Shown here in pieces: positions 1-8,545 of a stretch of 64,000 nucleotides of DNA (position 1 is the stretch's first letter; each line of letters starts with the position of its first letter). The DNA comes from Pseudocalidococcus sp964653145 (GTDB taxonomy: Bacteria > Cyanobacteriota > Cyanobacteriia > Thermosynechococcales > Thermosynechococcaceae). Position numbers and translations under genes: made by a program. The notes beneath the pieces are model-generated. The model had not been told where the DNA came from, did no database searches, and saw nothing but the letters and a program-made list of their open reading frames with translations. The DNA lies in the NCBI GenBank assembly GCA_964653145.1, contig CAZZCG010000008.1:65099-129098 (forward strand), in the 5' to 3' direction.

Positions 1-314
1 TACCCAATCGAGGGTCTCAAAAAATCCATCCCGCCACCCGTGTTTTCCAGGCCCTGCGGATTGCCGTGAATCAAGAGCTAGATGTCCTCAAATCATTCTT
101 AAACCTGGCTCCTCGTTGGCTTGAACCCGGTGGACGCATCGCGATTATTAGTTTCCACAGTTTGGAAGATCGGATTGTCAAATATGCTTTTCGCGAATCG
201 CCGCTGTTGAATGTCATCACCAAAAAACCGATTATCGCTAGCCCAGAGGAATTATCCCGCAACCCCCGGGCCCGTTCAGCTAAACTACGCATTGCCCAAC
301 GCCTGGAGGAATAA
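1..314 (+). CDS. rsmH: 16S rRNA (cytosine1402-N4)-methyltransferase RsmH, C-terminal part
   Basis: This is the 3' part of a gene cut by the window edge; the frame is open from base 3 to a TAA at 312-314. About 103 residues are visible. They include the RsmH/MraW signature ISFHSLEDRIVK and a basic tail (RNPRARSAKLRIAQR) typical of the family's C terminus. RsmH uses S-adenosylmethionine to methylate N4 of C1402 in the ribosomal P site. The family is usually about 300 residues, so roughly two thirds lies outside the window. The gene is followed by an accessory vapBC pair rather than by division genes. Identification is secure from the motif; start and regulation cannot be seen. Confidence 0.93.
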   Translation, partial: PNRGSQKIHPATRVFQALRIAVNQELDVLKSFLNLAPRWLEPGGRIAIISFHSLEDRIVKYAFRESPLLNVITKKPIIASPEELSRNPRARSAKLRIAQRLEE

Positions 315-372
315 TACCTCTGCTAGGCAAAAGATAGAATGTGTTTACTGTTGTACATTAGGCACACATAGA

Positions 373-573
373 ATGAAAACCAACATTGATCTTGACGAAG
401 AGCTGGTTGCAGAAGCCTTTCGCCTGACCCAAGTCCGCACTAAAAAAGAATTGGTTAATCTAGCCCTCAAGGAACTGATTCGCAGTCGGAAAAAATTAGA
501 TCTCCTGGACTTAAAGGGTAAGATTCAGTTTGCTCCAGACTACGACTACAAGGCATTACGAGCTGATCGTTAG
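373..573 (+). CDS. vapB: VapB-family antitoxin
   Basis: A 66-residue protein starting at ATG 373. It begins MKTNIDLDEELVAEAFRLT, the ribbon-helix-helix type N terminus of the VapB (DUF2191-like) antitoxins, with the characteristic TKKELVNLALKELI segment following. The C-terminal half is charged and probably the toxin-binding tail. The gene sits 58 bases after rsmH and its 3' end overlaps the PIN-domain toxin frame, the usual antitoxin-first arrangement. A longer in-frame extension upstream to 211 would run antisense-like through rsmH in another frame and is not credible. By family knowledge it would bind the toxin and repress the operon promoter; no operator was identified here. Confidence 0.85.
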   Translation: MKTNIDLDEELVAEAFRLTQVRTKKELVNLALKELIRSRKKLDLLDLKGKIQFAPDYDYKALRADR

Positions 574-976
574 GTTTCTGATTGATACCTCGGCCTGGAT
601 ACCCTTTTTTCGTAATAGCCCTCATAGTTCGAGTGACGCCCTTGAAGCTTTGCTGCGGGAACATGAAACCTATCTAAGTCGTTTTACTCAAACCGAGCTT
701 CTTCAAGGATGTCGCAATAAGCAAGAGTGGCAGCAGCTTTCTAGTTATTTGAATGGGCAAAATTATATTGAGATGCAGGACTCATCTTGGGTGGAAGCAG
801 CCCGAATTTACTACGATTTGCGCCGGGTTGGCTATACCGTAAGGAGCATTATTGATTGCTGTATTGCCCAACTTGCCCTAGAGCATGATCAGATTTTGGT
901 GCATTGTGACCGAGATTTTGAGTCGATTGCCCGAGTTAGAGGCCTGGAATGTCAGTATTTATCGGCTCTAGAGTGA
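530..976 (+). CDS. vapC: VapC-type PIN-domain toxin
   Basis: PIN-domain ribonuclease of a type II toxin-antitoxin pair. The acidic PIN residues are all visible: Asp in FLIDTSAW, Glu in QTELLQGC, Asp in SIIDCCIA and Asp in HCDRDF, so the nuclease looks intact. Products of this family cleave tRNA or rRNA; the target here is unknown. The start is uncertain. TTG 530 gives a 13-residue leader ahead of the usual RFLIDTSAW beginning and overlaps vapB by 44 bases, while no ATG or GTG lies nearer. A start close to the vapB stop at 571-573 (translational coupling) would fit the family better. The region to ndhF (977-1211) holds no gene. Confidence 0.85.
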   Translation: MLQTTTTRHYELIVRFLIDTSAWIPFFRNSPHSSSDALEALLREHETYLSRFTQTELLQGCRNKQEWQQLSSYLNGQNYIEMQDSSWVEAARIYYDLRRVGYTVRSIIDCCIAQLALEHDQILVHCDRDFESIARVRGLECQYLSALE

Positions 977-1211
977 TATTCCTGAAACTGTTCCCATGGC
1001 CTGGGTGACGGCTTTTGCAAAAATTCCAGGGTCAAAAAGTTTAATTTATACCCTGAAATCTAAACAGAAGATTATTTTCGGACAATCCATATTGCCATGG
1101 GCTGAAATGTAGCGGGATTAACCGACAGACTTCGGGGACTGATATGCCACAATGTTAGCGGTCGTGCATATTTTTAACGACAGTACAAAGAATAATCAAT
1201 AGGTTGCTGGC

Positions 1212-3203
1212 ATGGAACCGCTTTATGAATACGCCTGGTTGATTCCGGTTTTGCCTCTGGTGGGAGCGATGCTGGTCGGTGTTGGGCTGATTTCCTTCAA
1301 TCAAACTGTTAACAAACTTCGTCAAATCAATGCGGCGGTGATTATTTCATTGCTCGGGGTGGCCATGACCTACTCCATTGCGATCTTTGTTAGTCAACTC
1401 CAGGGCCATGCCCCCTACGAACACCTCTTTGACTGGGCAGCGGCGGGGAATTTTCACCTCTCCATGGGCTACACCATTGATCACTTAACGGCACTGATGC
1501 TGGTGGTGGTAACGACCGTGGCTCTGTTGGTGATGATTTATACCGATGGCTACATGGCCCACGATCACGGCTATGTCCGGTTTTATGCCTACCTGAGCTT
1601 GTTCAGTTCCTCGATGCTGGGCCTGGTGATTAGCCCGAACCTGGTGCAAATCTATATCTTCTGGGAACTGGTGGGGATGTGTTCCTACCTGCTCGTTGGG
1701 TTTTGGTATGACCGCAAAAGTGCCGCCGAAGCCGCCCAAAAAGCCTTTGTTACTAACCGCGTCGGGGATTTTGGCCTGCTCTTGGGGATTCTCGGCCTGT
1801 TCTGGGCGACGGGCAGCTTTGACTTTGGCGTAATTGGTGAGCGACTCCAAGAACTAACTAGTTCCGGGTTACTTAATCCCGCCGTGGCTGCATTGTTGGC
1901 GATTTTGGTGTTTTTAGGCCCTGTGGCTAAATCTGCCCAGTTCCCCCTCCATGTTTGGCTCCCCGATGCCATGGAAGGCCCCACCCCAATTTCGGCTTTG
2001 ATCCATGCGGCAACGATGGTGGCGGCGGGTGTGTTTTTGATTGCCCGGATGTTCCCCGTATTTGAAGAAATCCCCTCCGTGATGACGCTAATTTCCTGGA
2101 CGGGGGCGTTTACTGCTTTTCTGGGTGCGTCCATTGCCCTGACCCAAAACGACATTAAAAAGGGCTTAGCTTACTCCACCATTTCCCAACTCGGTTATAT
2201 GGTCATGGGGATGGGTGTCGGTGCCTATACGGCCGGTTTGTTTCACCTGATGACCCATGCCTATTTCAAAGCCATGTTGTTCCTGGGCTCCGGTTCGGTG
2301 ATCCATGGGATGGAAGCCGCGGTGGGACATGATCCGGCTCTAGCTCAAGATATGAGGGTAATGGGGGGCCTACGGAAATATATGCCGATCACCTCCGCCA
2401 CATTTTTAATCGGTTGTTTGGCGATTTCTGGGATTCCACCCTTTGCAGGGTTTTGGTCAAAGGATGAAATTCTCGGGGCGGTGTTTGCTGCGAATCCAGC
2501 CATGTGGGTCTTGACTTGGTTAACAGCTGGGATCACAGCATTTTATATGTTCCGGATGTACTTTATGACCTTTGAAGGTGAGTTTCGGGGGATTGCCTTC
2601 GGGCCTGGAGCAATGAATCCCAAAGAATTGGATCACGAGGCGGGTCATGGTCATGGTGGCGGTAAACCCCATGAGTCTCCCTGGACAATGACATTACCTT
2701 TGGTGATACTCTCGATCCCCTCGATTTTGGTTGGCCTGGTGGGAACGCCCTTTCATAACTACTTTGAAGGCTTTATCCATGCCCCAGGAGAAATCATTGA
2801 ATCCCTGGTAGTGGAAGATTTAAGCGAGTTTTATATCCTGGGTGGGGCTTCTGTCGGGATCGCGCTGATCGGGATTACGGTTGCTTCATTGATGTATCTC
2901 CAAGGGAAGATTAGCCCAGTGGCAATTGCCGAGAAGATCAAGCCGCTTTACGAATTCTCGTTACACAAGTGGTATTTTGATGAGCTTTACGAAGCCGTTT
3001 TTGTCAAAGGAGTGCGGCGAATTGCCCGTCAAGTTCTTGAAGTGGATTACAACGTTGTCGATGGCGTGGTCAACTTAACTGGATTTGTGACGATGATTAC
3101 GGGTGAGGGCTTGAAATACTTTGAAAACGGCCGGGCCCAGTTCTATGCCTTAATTATTTTCCTAGCGGTGATTGGTTTTGTTGTCTTCTCTTTCCCCTTT
3201 TGA
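1212..3203 (+). CDS. ndhF: NDH-1 complex subunit NdhF (NuoL-like)
   Basis: A 663-residue multi-spanning membrane protein of the proton-pumping antiporter family, the distal membrane-arm subunit of the cyanobacterial NDH-1 complex in the thylakoid membrane. It takes part in respiration and cyclic electron flow. The N-terminal antiporter domain (roughly 65-120) is followed by the conserved core with LVGMCSYLLVGFWYDRKSA, FPLHVWLPDAMEGPTPISALIHAATMVAAG and LTQNDIKKGLAYSTISQLGYM (split motifs along residues 150-350). A His/Gly-rich loop (EAGHGHGGGKPHES) lies near 475, and a C-terminal lateral helix/TM region completes the protein. The ATG at 1212 gives the expected N terminus. ndhD follows 122 bases later, the ndhF1-ndhD1 order known from cyanobacteria, so this is probably the respiratory/cyclic-flow paralogue rather than the CO2-uptake one (inference from context). 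Confidence 0.95.
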   Translation: MEPLYEYAWLIPVLPLVGAMLVGVGLISFNQTVNKLRQINAAVIISLLGVAMTYSIAIFVSQLQGHAPYEHLFDWAAAGNFHLSMGYTIDHLTALMLVVVTTVALLVMIYTDGYMAHDHGYVRFYAYLSLFSSSMLGLVISPNLVQIYIFWELVGMCSYLLVGFWYDRKSAAEAAQKAFVTNRVGDFGLLLGILGLFWATGSFDFGVIGERLQELTSSGLLNPAVAALLAILVFLGPVAKSAQFPLHVWLPDAMEGPTPISALIHAATMVAAGVFLIARMFPVFEEIPSVMTLISWTGAFTAFLGASIALTQNDIKKGLAYSTISQLGYMVMGMGVGAYTAGLFHLMTHAYFKAMLFLGSGSVIHGMEAAVGHDPALAQDMRVMGGLRKYMPITSATFLIGCLAISGIPPFAGFWSKDEILGAVFAANPAMWVLTWLTAGITAFYMFRMYFMTFEGEFRGIAFGPGAMNPKELDHEAGHGHGGGKPHESPWTMTLPLVILSIPSILVGLVGTPFHNYFEGFIHAPGEIIESLVVEDLSEFYILGGASVGIALIGITVASLMYLQGKISPVAIAEKIKPLYEFSLHKWYFDELYEAVFVKGVRRIARQVLEVDYNVVDGVVNLTGFVTMITGEGLKYFENGRAQFYALIIFLAVIGFVVFSFPF

Positions 3204-3325
3204 GGAATTGTTAAATTTTTCTGCAACCCCCTGCCTTTTTTGAAATTTGCTTCTAACTTATTGATGCAGCGTTACATTTGACCGCAGCCTAAGTCAGATT
3301 GCCGAGGAGCTTTGGATTTTTGTTT

Positions 3326-4921
3326 ATGACTGATTTCCCCTGGTTAACTACGATCATCCTTTTTCCACTTGTGGCTTCGGCAGCGATTCCATTTATCCCC
3401 GATCCCGATGGCAAAGGCCGCCCGATCCGCTGGTACACCCTGGTGATTGGGCTGATTAACTTCTCCTTGATCATCTATGCCTTTGCCACCCAGTACGACC
3501 TGAGTAATCCGAATTTGCAACTGTTTGAGGCCTATGACTGGATTCCAGAAATTGGCCTGCGCTGGTCGGTGGGTGCGGATGGATTATCGATGCCGTTGAT
3601 TTTGCTGACCGGATTTGTGACGACGTTGGCAACCTTGGCGGCCTGGCCCGTGACGTTTAAGCCGCGCCTATTTTATTTCATCATCCTGGCCATGTATGGC
3701 GGGCAGATTGCGGTTTTCGCGGTTCAGGATATGTTGGTCTTTTTCCTGGCCTGGGAGTTGGAATTGATTCCTGTTTACTTGCTCCTGGCAATTTGGGGTG
3801 GGAAGAAGCGTCAATACGCAGCGACTAAGTTTATTCTTTACACGGCTCTGAGTTCCCTCTTTATCCTTGTGGCTGCTTTTGCCATGGCCTTTTACGGGGA
3901 TGTGACTAGCTTTGATATGCACACCCTGTCGCTGAAAAACTATGGCCTGGGTTTCCAACTGCTGGTTTATACCGGGTTCTTAGTGGCCTATGGGGTGAAG
4001 TTACCGATTGTGCCCCTTCATACTTGGCTCCCGGATGCCCATGGGGAAGCAACCGCTCCGGTACATATGCTCTTGGCTGGGATTCTCCTGAAAATGGGGG
4101 GCTATGCCCTGATTCGGATGAATGTGGAAATGCTACCTGGGGCCCATGCTAAATTTGCGCCTGTATTGGTGATCCTGGGTGTCGTCAATATTGTTTATGC
4201 CGCTTTAACCTCCTATGCCCAGCGAAACCTGAAGCGGAAAATTGCCTATTCCTCAATTTCCCACATGGGGTTTGTCTTGATTGGGATTGGTTCATTCACC
4301 AGTTTGGGTATGAGTGGGGCAGTGTTACAGATGGTTTCCCACGGATTGATTGGCGCCAGTTTGTTCTTCTTAGTTGGGGCAACCTATGACCGAACCCATA
4401 CGTTGATCTTGGAAGAAATGGGCGGTGTTGGTCAGAAAATGTCCAAGATATTTGCCATGTTTACGGCTTGCTCCTTAGCCTCATTGGCGCTACCCGGGAT
4501 GAGTGGCTTTGTGGCCGAACTAATGGTGTTCGTTGGCTTTGCCACCAGTGATGCTTACAGTCAGACTTTTCGGATTGTTGTTGTGCTTTTGGCGGCGGTG
4601 GGTGTGATTCTCACTCCGATTTATTTGCTTTCGATGCTGCGGGAAATTTTCTATGGCCCGGAAAACAAAGAGTTAACAAATCATGAGGAATTAGTGGACG
4701 CGGAGCCGCGGGAAATTTTTATCATTGCCTGTTTGCTCGTGCCGATTATTGGGATTGGCCTGTATCCAAAGATTTTGACTCAAATTTACGATGCCACAAC
4801 CGTGCAATTAGTCGCCCGAATTCGAGAGTCTGTACCTACCCTTGTTCAGCACCAGGCCCCGGATACCCCGTTGTTTAGTTTTTATACAGCTCCTTCTCTA
4901 GAAAACCAGGCCCTAGAATAG
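3326..4921 (+). CDS. ndhD: NDH-1 complex subunit NdhD (NuoM-like)
   Basis: A 531-residue antiporter-like membrane subunit of NDH-1. The ATG at 3326 gives MTDFPWLTTIILFPLVAS, the normal NdhD N terminus. An upstream in-frame TTG at 3299 would add nine atypical residues and is rejected. Family landmarks are WELELIPVYLLLAIWGG near residue 140, PIVPLHTWLPDAHGEATAPVHMLLAG near 230, and RNLKRKIAYSSISHMGFV near 300, all carrying the conserved Glu/Lys/His residues of the proton channel. It follows ndhF by 122 bases on the same strand and is probably co-transcribed. The pairing with ndhF points to the NDH-1L form (ndhD1), an inference from gene order. Confidence 0.95.
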   Translation: MTDFPWLTTIILFPLVASAAIPFIPDPDGKGRPIRWYTLVIGLINFSLIIYAFATQYDLSNPNLQLFEAYDWIPEIGLRWSVGADGLSMPLILLTGFVTTLATLAAWPVTFKPRLFYFIILAMYGGQIAVFAVQDMLVFFLAWELELIPVYLLLAIWGGKKRQYAATKFILYTALSSLFILVAAFAMAFYGDVTSFDMHTLSLKNYGLGFQLLVYTGFLVAYGVKLPIVPLHTWLPDAHGEATAPVHMLLAGILLKMGGYALIRMNVEMLPGAHAKFAPVLVILGVVNIVYAALTSYAQRNLKRKIAYSSISHMGFVLIGIGSFTSLGMSGAVLQMVSHGLIGASLFFLVGATYDRTHTLILEEMGGVGQKMSKIFAMFTACSLASLALPGMSGFVAELMVFVGFATSDAYSQTFRIVVVLLAAVGVILTPIYLLSMLREIFYGPENKELTNHEELVDAEPREIFIIACLLVPIIGIGLYPKILTQIYDATTVQLVARIRESVPTLVQHQAPDTPLFSFYTAPSLENQALE

Positions 4922-4948
4922 GTTTAATCAGGGTGGTATGAGATCAGC

Positions 4949-5605
4949 ATGGAGATAGCCCCAGGCCCGGCCCGAAAAACTCTCTTACTCGTGGATGACG
5001 ATCCTAACCTGGTGCTTTTGGTTCAGGACTATTTGGAACTCAAGGGCTATCGAGTTTTAACAGCCTCCCAAGGCAGGGAAGGATTACAGGTCTTGGAACA
5101 GGAAACCCCAGACTTGATCATTTGTGATGTGATGATGCCCGAGATGGATGGCTATCATTTTGTCCGGCATGTTCGGGAAAATACGAGAATTGGCTGGCTA
5201 CCTGTACTGTTTCTCTCGGCCAAAGGACAAACCGAAGATCGGGTGATTGGCTTGAATACTGGGGCCGATGTCTATATGGTTAAGCCCTTTGAGCCCGCTG
5301 AACTGATTGCCCAGATTGAGGCTTCCTTAAAGCAAGCAGAACGGATTAAACACCTCCAAGCCGCGATCCAGAGTAATACCCCCGCCCCAGGCCCTTTACC
5401 GTTACCCAATGGGATTGAATTAACCCCCACGGAAGCCAAGGTGATTCGGTTAGTAGCCCAAGGTTTAGCCAATCGAGAGATTGCCAATCAACTGTGTGTG
5501 AGTCAACGCACCGTAGAAAGTCATGTCAGTAATATGTTGGGCAAAACTGGCTTAAGTAACCGGACAGAACTAGCGCGTTGGGCCTTGGATTATCATTTGA
5601 CTTAA
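4949..5605 (+). CDS. NarL/LuxR-type response regulator
   Basis: A 218-residue two-component response regulator. The receiver domain (about 10-125) has the acidic pocket LLVDDDPN, the phosphoacceptor Asp in LIICDVMMPEMDG (about residue 62) and the Lys in YMVKPFEP. After a linker, a LuxR-type helix-turn-helix spans about 150-212 (LTPTEAKVIRLVAQGL, NREIANQLCVSQRTVESHVSNM). All key residues are present, so it should be phosphorylatable. It resembles the plastid/cyanobacterial Ycf29 type in architecture, but that assignment is tentative. It starts 27 bases after ndhD on the same strand and may share its transcript. No partner histidine kinase lies in this window. Confidence 0.9.
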   Translation: MEIAPGPARKTLLLVDDDPNLVLLVQDYLELKGYRVLTASQGREGLQVLEQETPDLIICDVMMPEMDGYHFVRHVRENTRIGWLPVLFLSAKGQTEDRVIGLNTGADVYMVKPFEPAELIAQIEASLKQAERIKHLQAAIQSNTPAPGPLPLPNGIELTPTEAKVIRLVAQGLANREIANQLCVSQRTVESHVSNMLGKTGLSNRTELARWALDYHLT

Positions 5606-5777
5606 TTACCACAGTCACTAGAGTCACCAGGCCTGGAACATAAACCTATGTTTTTGTGGTCTCTACTGATGTCATGGCGATGATTAATTCCCGTAGTCTG
5701 GACGTAGAATCTACTACCTGGCAGGATCGCTAAGGTTTGACGGTGCAGGAAATAGAATTTTGCTGGAGGTGGCCTGG

Positions 5778-6500
5778 ATGCCGACGCGCTTTTATCAACT
5801 GGGTTTAGTGGGATTACTGGCGATCAGTGGTTCAGTTATGCTCATTCCCCCAATTGCCGCCCAAACCCCTGATGTGAGTCAATTTGGTGTGGATAACCCA
5901 GGCCTACAGCGGGCTATGAACTTGGCGCGACAAGCTGCGGAACGGGCCAACGGAGGACTCACCCAATACCGCGCGGAACCAGCCATGTCTGGAATTGCCA
6001 CCCAATCTCCCTTTGTGATTAACACCGATGGTAGTTTTACCTTTACATTTCTCGGTGGGCGGCCCGCGGAACCCTACTCAATTGAATCTATCGTGACTGT
6101 GAGTGCTGATGGTCGGCAAATCAATCTGGATTACAACGGGCCGATTAAAACCCCCAGGCCCCAGGGGAATCAACCCAACCCTACCAATGTCGGCGCCAAC
6201 ACCCGGATCGGTGATGAAATTCGTAACCTTCAACGGGCCATGAACTTAGCACGCCAGGCCGGAATTAATGCCAACGGGGGTTTGAGCGTCTACCGGCCGG
6301 ATATGTCCATGTTTAGCTTGGATCGGGCTAATTATACAATCAACGACAACGGCACTGTCACGTTCACCTTTATGGGCGGCCGGCCTGGAGCTAATCCAAC
6401 AATTGAAAGTATCATTTCCGTTGCCTTGGATGGCTCGCAAATTACCATTGACTACAACGGCCCAATTCGTGACCAAAGCCCTGCGAATAACCAATCCTGA
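5778..6500 (+). CDS. exported protein with an internal tandem duplication
   Basis: A 240-residue protein of unknown function. ATG 5778 is preceded by GGAGG at 5765-5769; a TTG at 5760 in the same frame is less likely. An N-terminal hydrophobic segment ending in PPIAAQT looks like a cleaved Sec signal peptide (about residues 1-29), so it is probably periplasmic or secreted. The mature part consists of two related units, about residues 36-120 and 130-225. Each contains LQRAMNLARQA, NANGGL/RANGGL, a TFTF(L/M)GGRP strand, an IESI repeat and DYNGPI at the end. Low-complexity Pro/Asn/Gln linkers separate and follow the units. No catalytic motif is recognised. Confidence 0.75.
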   Translation: MPTRFYQLGLVGLLAISGSVMLIPPIAAQTPDVSQFGVDNPGLQRAMNLARQAAERANGGLTQYRAEPAMSGIATQSPFVINTDGSFTFTFLGGRPAEPYSIESIVTVSADGRQINLDYNGPIKTPRPQGNQPNPTNVGANTRIGDEIRNLQRAMNLARQAGINANGGLSVYRPDMSMFSLDRANYTINDNGTVTFTFMGGRPGANPTIESIISVALDGSQITIDYNGPIRDQSPANNQS

Positions 6501-6684
6501 TGCTGAGATATTGGAGAGATCAGAGAAAGGGTCGAGGGTGGATGAACCTTGATGAGCCCTGTCAATCTCGAAAAATTGCCCGTGCTAGGATTGAATTAGT
6601 CTATGCTTCTGGAGCAGTTTAGTCGTGCATCTTTGATTTTCTGAATCCCAACATATCTTTGAACCGCTTTCCTCACTCTTTACT

Positions 6685-7437
6685 ATGAACACTCTGCGAT
6701 TTTCCCCGTGGGTCATCTCAGTTGCCCTGTTAACTCCCTTAGTCTTTTCAGTCCCTGTGGAGGCCCGTGGCGGTGGGGCTGTGCGAGCGGGGGGTGGCGG
6801 TATTGGTGGTGGTGCCCGAGCAGCAAACGTCAGGCAATCGGGTAATTTTTCTCATAACCTGCAAAATAGCGGTAATCTTAGTACTCGCCCTGTAAATACC
6901 AGTAATGTGAATCGAGCCAACGTCACGAACAACATTAATAATCGTGGTGGTAATACGGTTAATACTTTCGACCCGAATACCCGCACGAACATCAATAATA
7001 CTCCGGTCATTAACAATCCCAATCACACCGTTAATAACATCAGCGGCAATACCATCAATGTGAATGGAAATAACTGGCGGGGTGGGGGTTGGTACGGTGG
7101 CGGCTATTATGTTCCCCCGGCCTGGGGTTGGAGTGCTGCGGCGTTTGCAGGTGGCTTGGCCATTGGAGCAGCAATTAGTCAACCTCCCCCCTACTATTCC
7201 AATATCTACGTTGGGGGTAATCCATACATTTACTCTGATGGTGTGTACATGGCTCCCCAAGGCAGTTCATACGTGGTTGTTGCTCCCCCCGTTGGGGCCG
7301 TCGTTACCTATTTACCCGATGGTTGCCAGGCCTTCAGTCAAAATGGTGGGCAATACTTCAGTTGCAGCGGCGTCACTTACCAGCCTTTTTATGAAAATGG
7401 TGCGGTTGCCTATCAAGTTATTGGAACTCAATCGTGA
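6685..7437 (+). CDS. exported Gly/Asn-rich protein, DUF6515-like C terminus
   Basis: A 250-residue protein with a signal peptide (about 1-28, ending PVEARG). A Gly-rich stretch, a long Asn/Thr/Val-rich region of low complexity (about 50-130), a Tyr/Gly/Trp patch and a hydrophobic Ala/Gly helix near 155-165 follow. The last 80 residues (ending with YLPDGCQAF, QYFSCSGVTYQPFYENG, AYQVI) match what I recall of the DUF6515 family, with a conserved pair of cysteines. It is likely an envelope-associated or secreted protein. Its stop codon overlaps the GTG start of hisH by four bases (GTGA), although the two functions have no obvious link. Function is unknown. Confidence 0.75.
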   Translation: MNTLRFSPWVISVALLTPLVFSVPVEARGGGAVRAGGGGIGGGARAANVRQSGNFSHNLQNSGNLSTRPVNTSNVNRANVTNNINNRGGNTVNTFDPNTRTNINNTPVINNPNHTVNNISGNTINVNGNNWRGGGWYGGGYYVPPAWGWSAAAFAGGLAIGAAISQPPPYYSNIYVGGNPYIYSDGVYMAPQGSSYVVVAPPVGAVVTYLPDGCQAFSQNGGQYFSCSGVTYQPFYENGAVAYQVIGTQS

Positions 7438-8051
7438 AAACCGTTGCTGTCATTGACTACGACATGGGTAATCTCCACTCGGCCTGTAAAGGGTTGGAGT
7501 TTGCTGGAATTACCCCAATCGTGACGGATCAGGCTAAGGATATTCTCAGGGCCGATGCGGTTGTTTTGCCCGGTGTGGGTGCTTTTGATCCTGCGGTTGA
7601 GCATATTCGGAGTCGGCAATTAGAGTCAGTATTGCAAGAGGTGATCCGGGCTGGAATCCCGTTTTTGGGAATATGTTTGGGCCTACAGATTCTGTTTGAG
7701 GGCAGTGAAGAGGGGCAATTACCAGGCCTGGGGATCTTTCCCGGTACCGTTAAACGATTTGTCCCAGAACCCCACCTGCCAATTCCCCACATGGGCTGGA
7801 ACCAATTGCACTTCAACCAACCTGATCATCCACTTTGGCGGGGCCTGGAGCCGGAACCCTGGGTATATTTTGTCCACTCCTACTTTGTTGAGCCGAAAAC
7901 CCCCTCCCTAACCGCTGCCACTGTCACCCACGGACAACAAACCGTCACCGCAGCAATTGCCGCAAACAATGTCATGGCGGTTCAGTTTCATCCAGAAAAA
8001 TCCGCAACCACTGGACTACAAATCCTCAAGAATTTTGTTGCACTACTCTAG
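7434..8051 (+). CDS. hisH: imidazole glycerol phosphate synthase, glutamine amidotransferase subunit
   Basis: A 205-residue class I glutamine amidotransferase. HisH releases ammonia from glutamine and channels it to HisF, making imidazole glycerol phosphate and AICAR in histidine synthesis. The N terminus VAVIDYDMGNLHSA, the nucleophile loop GICLGLQ (Cys about residue 80), the HMGWNQL segment and the catalytic His-Glu pair in QFHPEKS are all present. The start is GTG 7434, overlapping the upstream stop; the resulting MKTVAVIDYDMGN beginning is exactly what the family shows. hisF is not adjacent, as is usual in cyanobacteria, where histidine genes are scattered. The identification is firm. Confidence 0.95.
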   Translation: MKTVAVIDYDMGNLHSACKGLEFAGITPIVTDQAKDILRADAVVLPGVGAFDPAVEHIRSRQLESVLQEVIRAGIPFLGICLGLQILFEGSEEGQLPGLGIFPGTVKRFVPEPHLPIPHMGWNQLHFNQPDHPLWRGLEPEPWVYFVHSYFVEPKTPSLTAATVTHGQQTVTAAIAANNVMAVQFHPEKSATTGLQILKNFVALL

Positions 8052-8059
8052 GCTCTGTT

Positions 8060-8131
8060 TCATGCTTGAGCATCATATTTGACGGCATCAGCATATTCTT
8101 GAAGGACTACAGGATGAAAAATAAATTTTCT
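8060..8131 (-). pseudogene. relic of a RelE/ParE toxin gene (N-terminal fragment)
   Basis: Read on the minus strand, 23 codons (FIFHPVVLQEYADAVKYDAQ in the core) align without gaps to the first residues of the intact toxin at 9475-9768 (LIFHPAALQEYADAVNYYAQ). The start ATG has become AGA and the frame ends at a TGA at 8060-8062, after which similarity stops. It directly follows the relic antitoxin, exactly as in the intact pair. This is a dead paralogue or the remains of an older copy, not a gene. Confidence 0.8.
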
Positions 8132-8361
8132 GGATTCAGCAGTTATCTAATCCGTTGAAGTGCTATTTCCCCATCAATCGGCCGAACAGAACTATTTTTT
8201 GTTTTGAGATGTCATTTTTCAACTTCCTCAACCCAGGCCCAGTCAATTTCAGAATCATGATCATCCTCAAAACTTTCAAGCAATTTTTCAGCAAGCATGG
8301 CCCTTGTGATGATTGGCAATGCTAGGATTTTGGCGTTCAATTCTTCATTAGGCCTGGTCAT
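8131..8361 (-). pseudogene. relic of an addiction-module antitoxin gene
   Basis: The minus-strand translation starting at ATG 8361 follows the intact antitoxin at 9765-10022 from its ninth residue. Shared segments include RAMLAEKLLESF against RAILAEKLVESL, WVEEVEK, and RPIDGEIALQ against QPIDGEIALQ. The frame is preserved, but two in-frame stops interrupt it: a TGA immediately after WVEEVEK and a TAA where the intact gene has Gln in RQLLNP. Together with the toxin fragment it forms a decayed copy of the whole operon. The rest of the gap before the next gene (8362-8545) holds nothing recognisable. Confidence 0.82.
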
Positions 8362-8545
8362 TTTTTTTGAAAGCCAATTTTTTTAATTCTAGCCTAAGAA
8401 TAAAGATCCGAACCTGATGCCTTTAAGGATCGAGAAGATAACCAGACCGTTTGAGTCTGCTGCCATGAGCGACTGACAAGAAGTATTAGGATTACAGTCA
8501 ATAGATGATCCACTGAAGCCCAAAAATACTACGGAGAAATTTGTC

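Noticed and set aside
1485..2155. Two long minus-strand open frames inside ndhF
   Set aside because: They are antisense to a fully conserved gene and their translations are Gln/His/Ser/Arg-rich shadows without motifs.
6748..7260. 170-codon minus-strand frame inside the Asn-rich exported protein
   Set aside because: It arises from the low-complexity Asn/Gly codons read in reverse (Ile/Val/Thr-rich), with no start context or motif.
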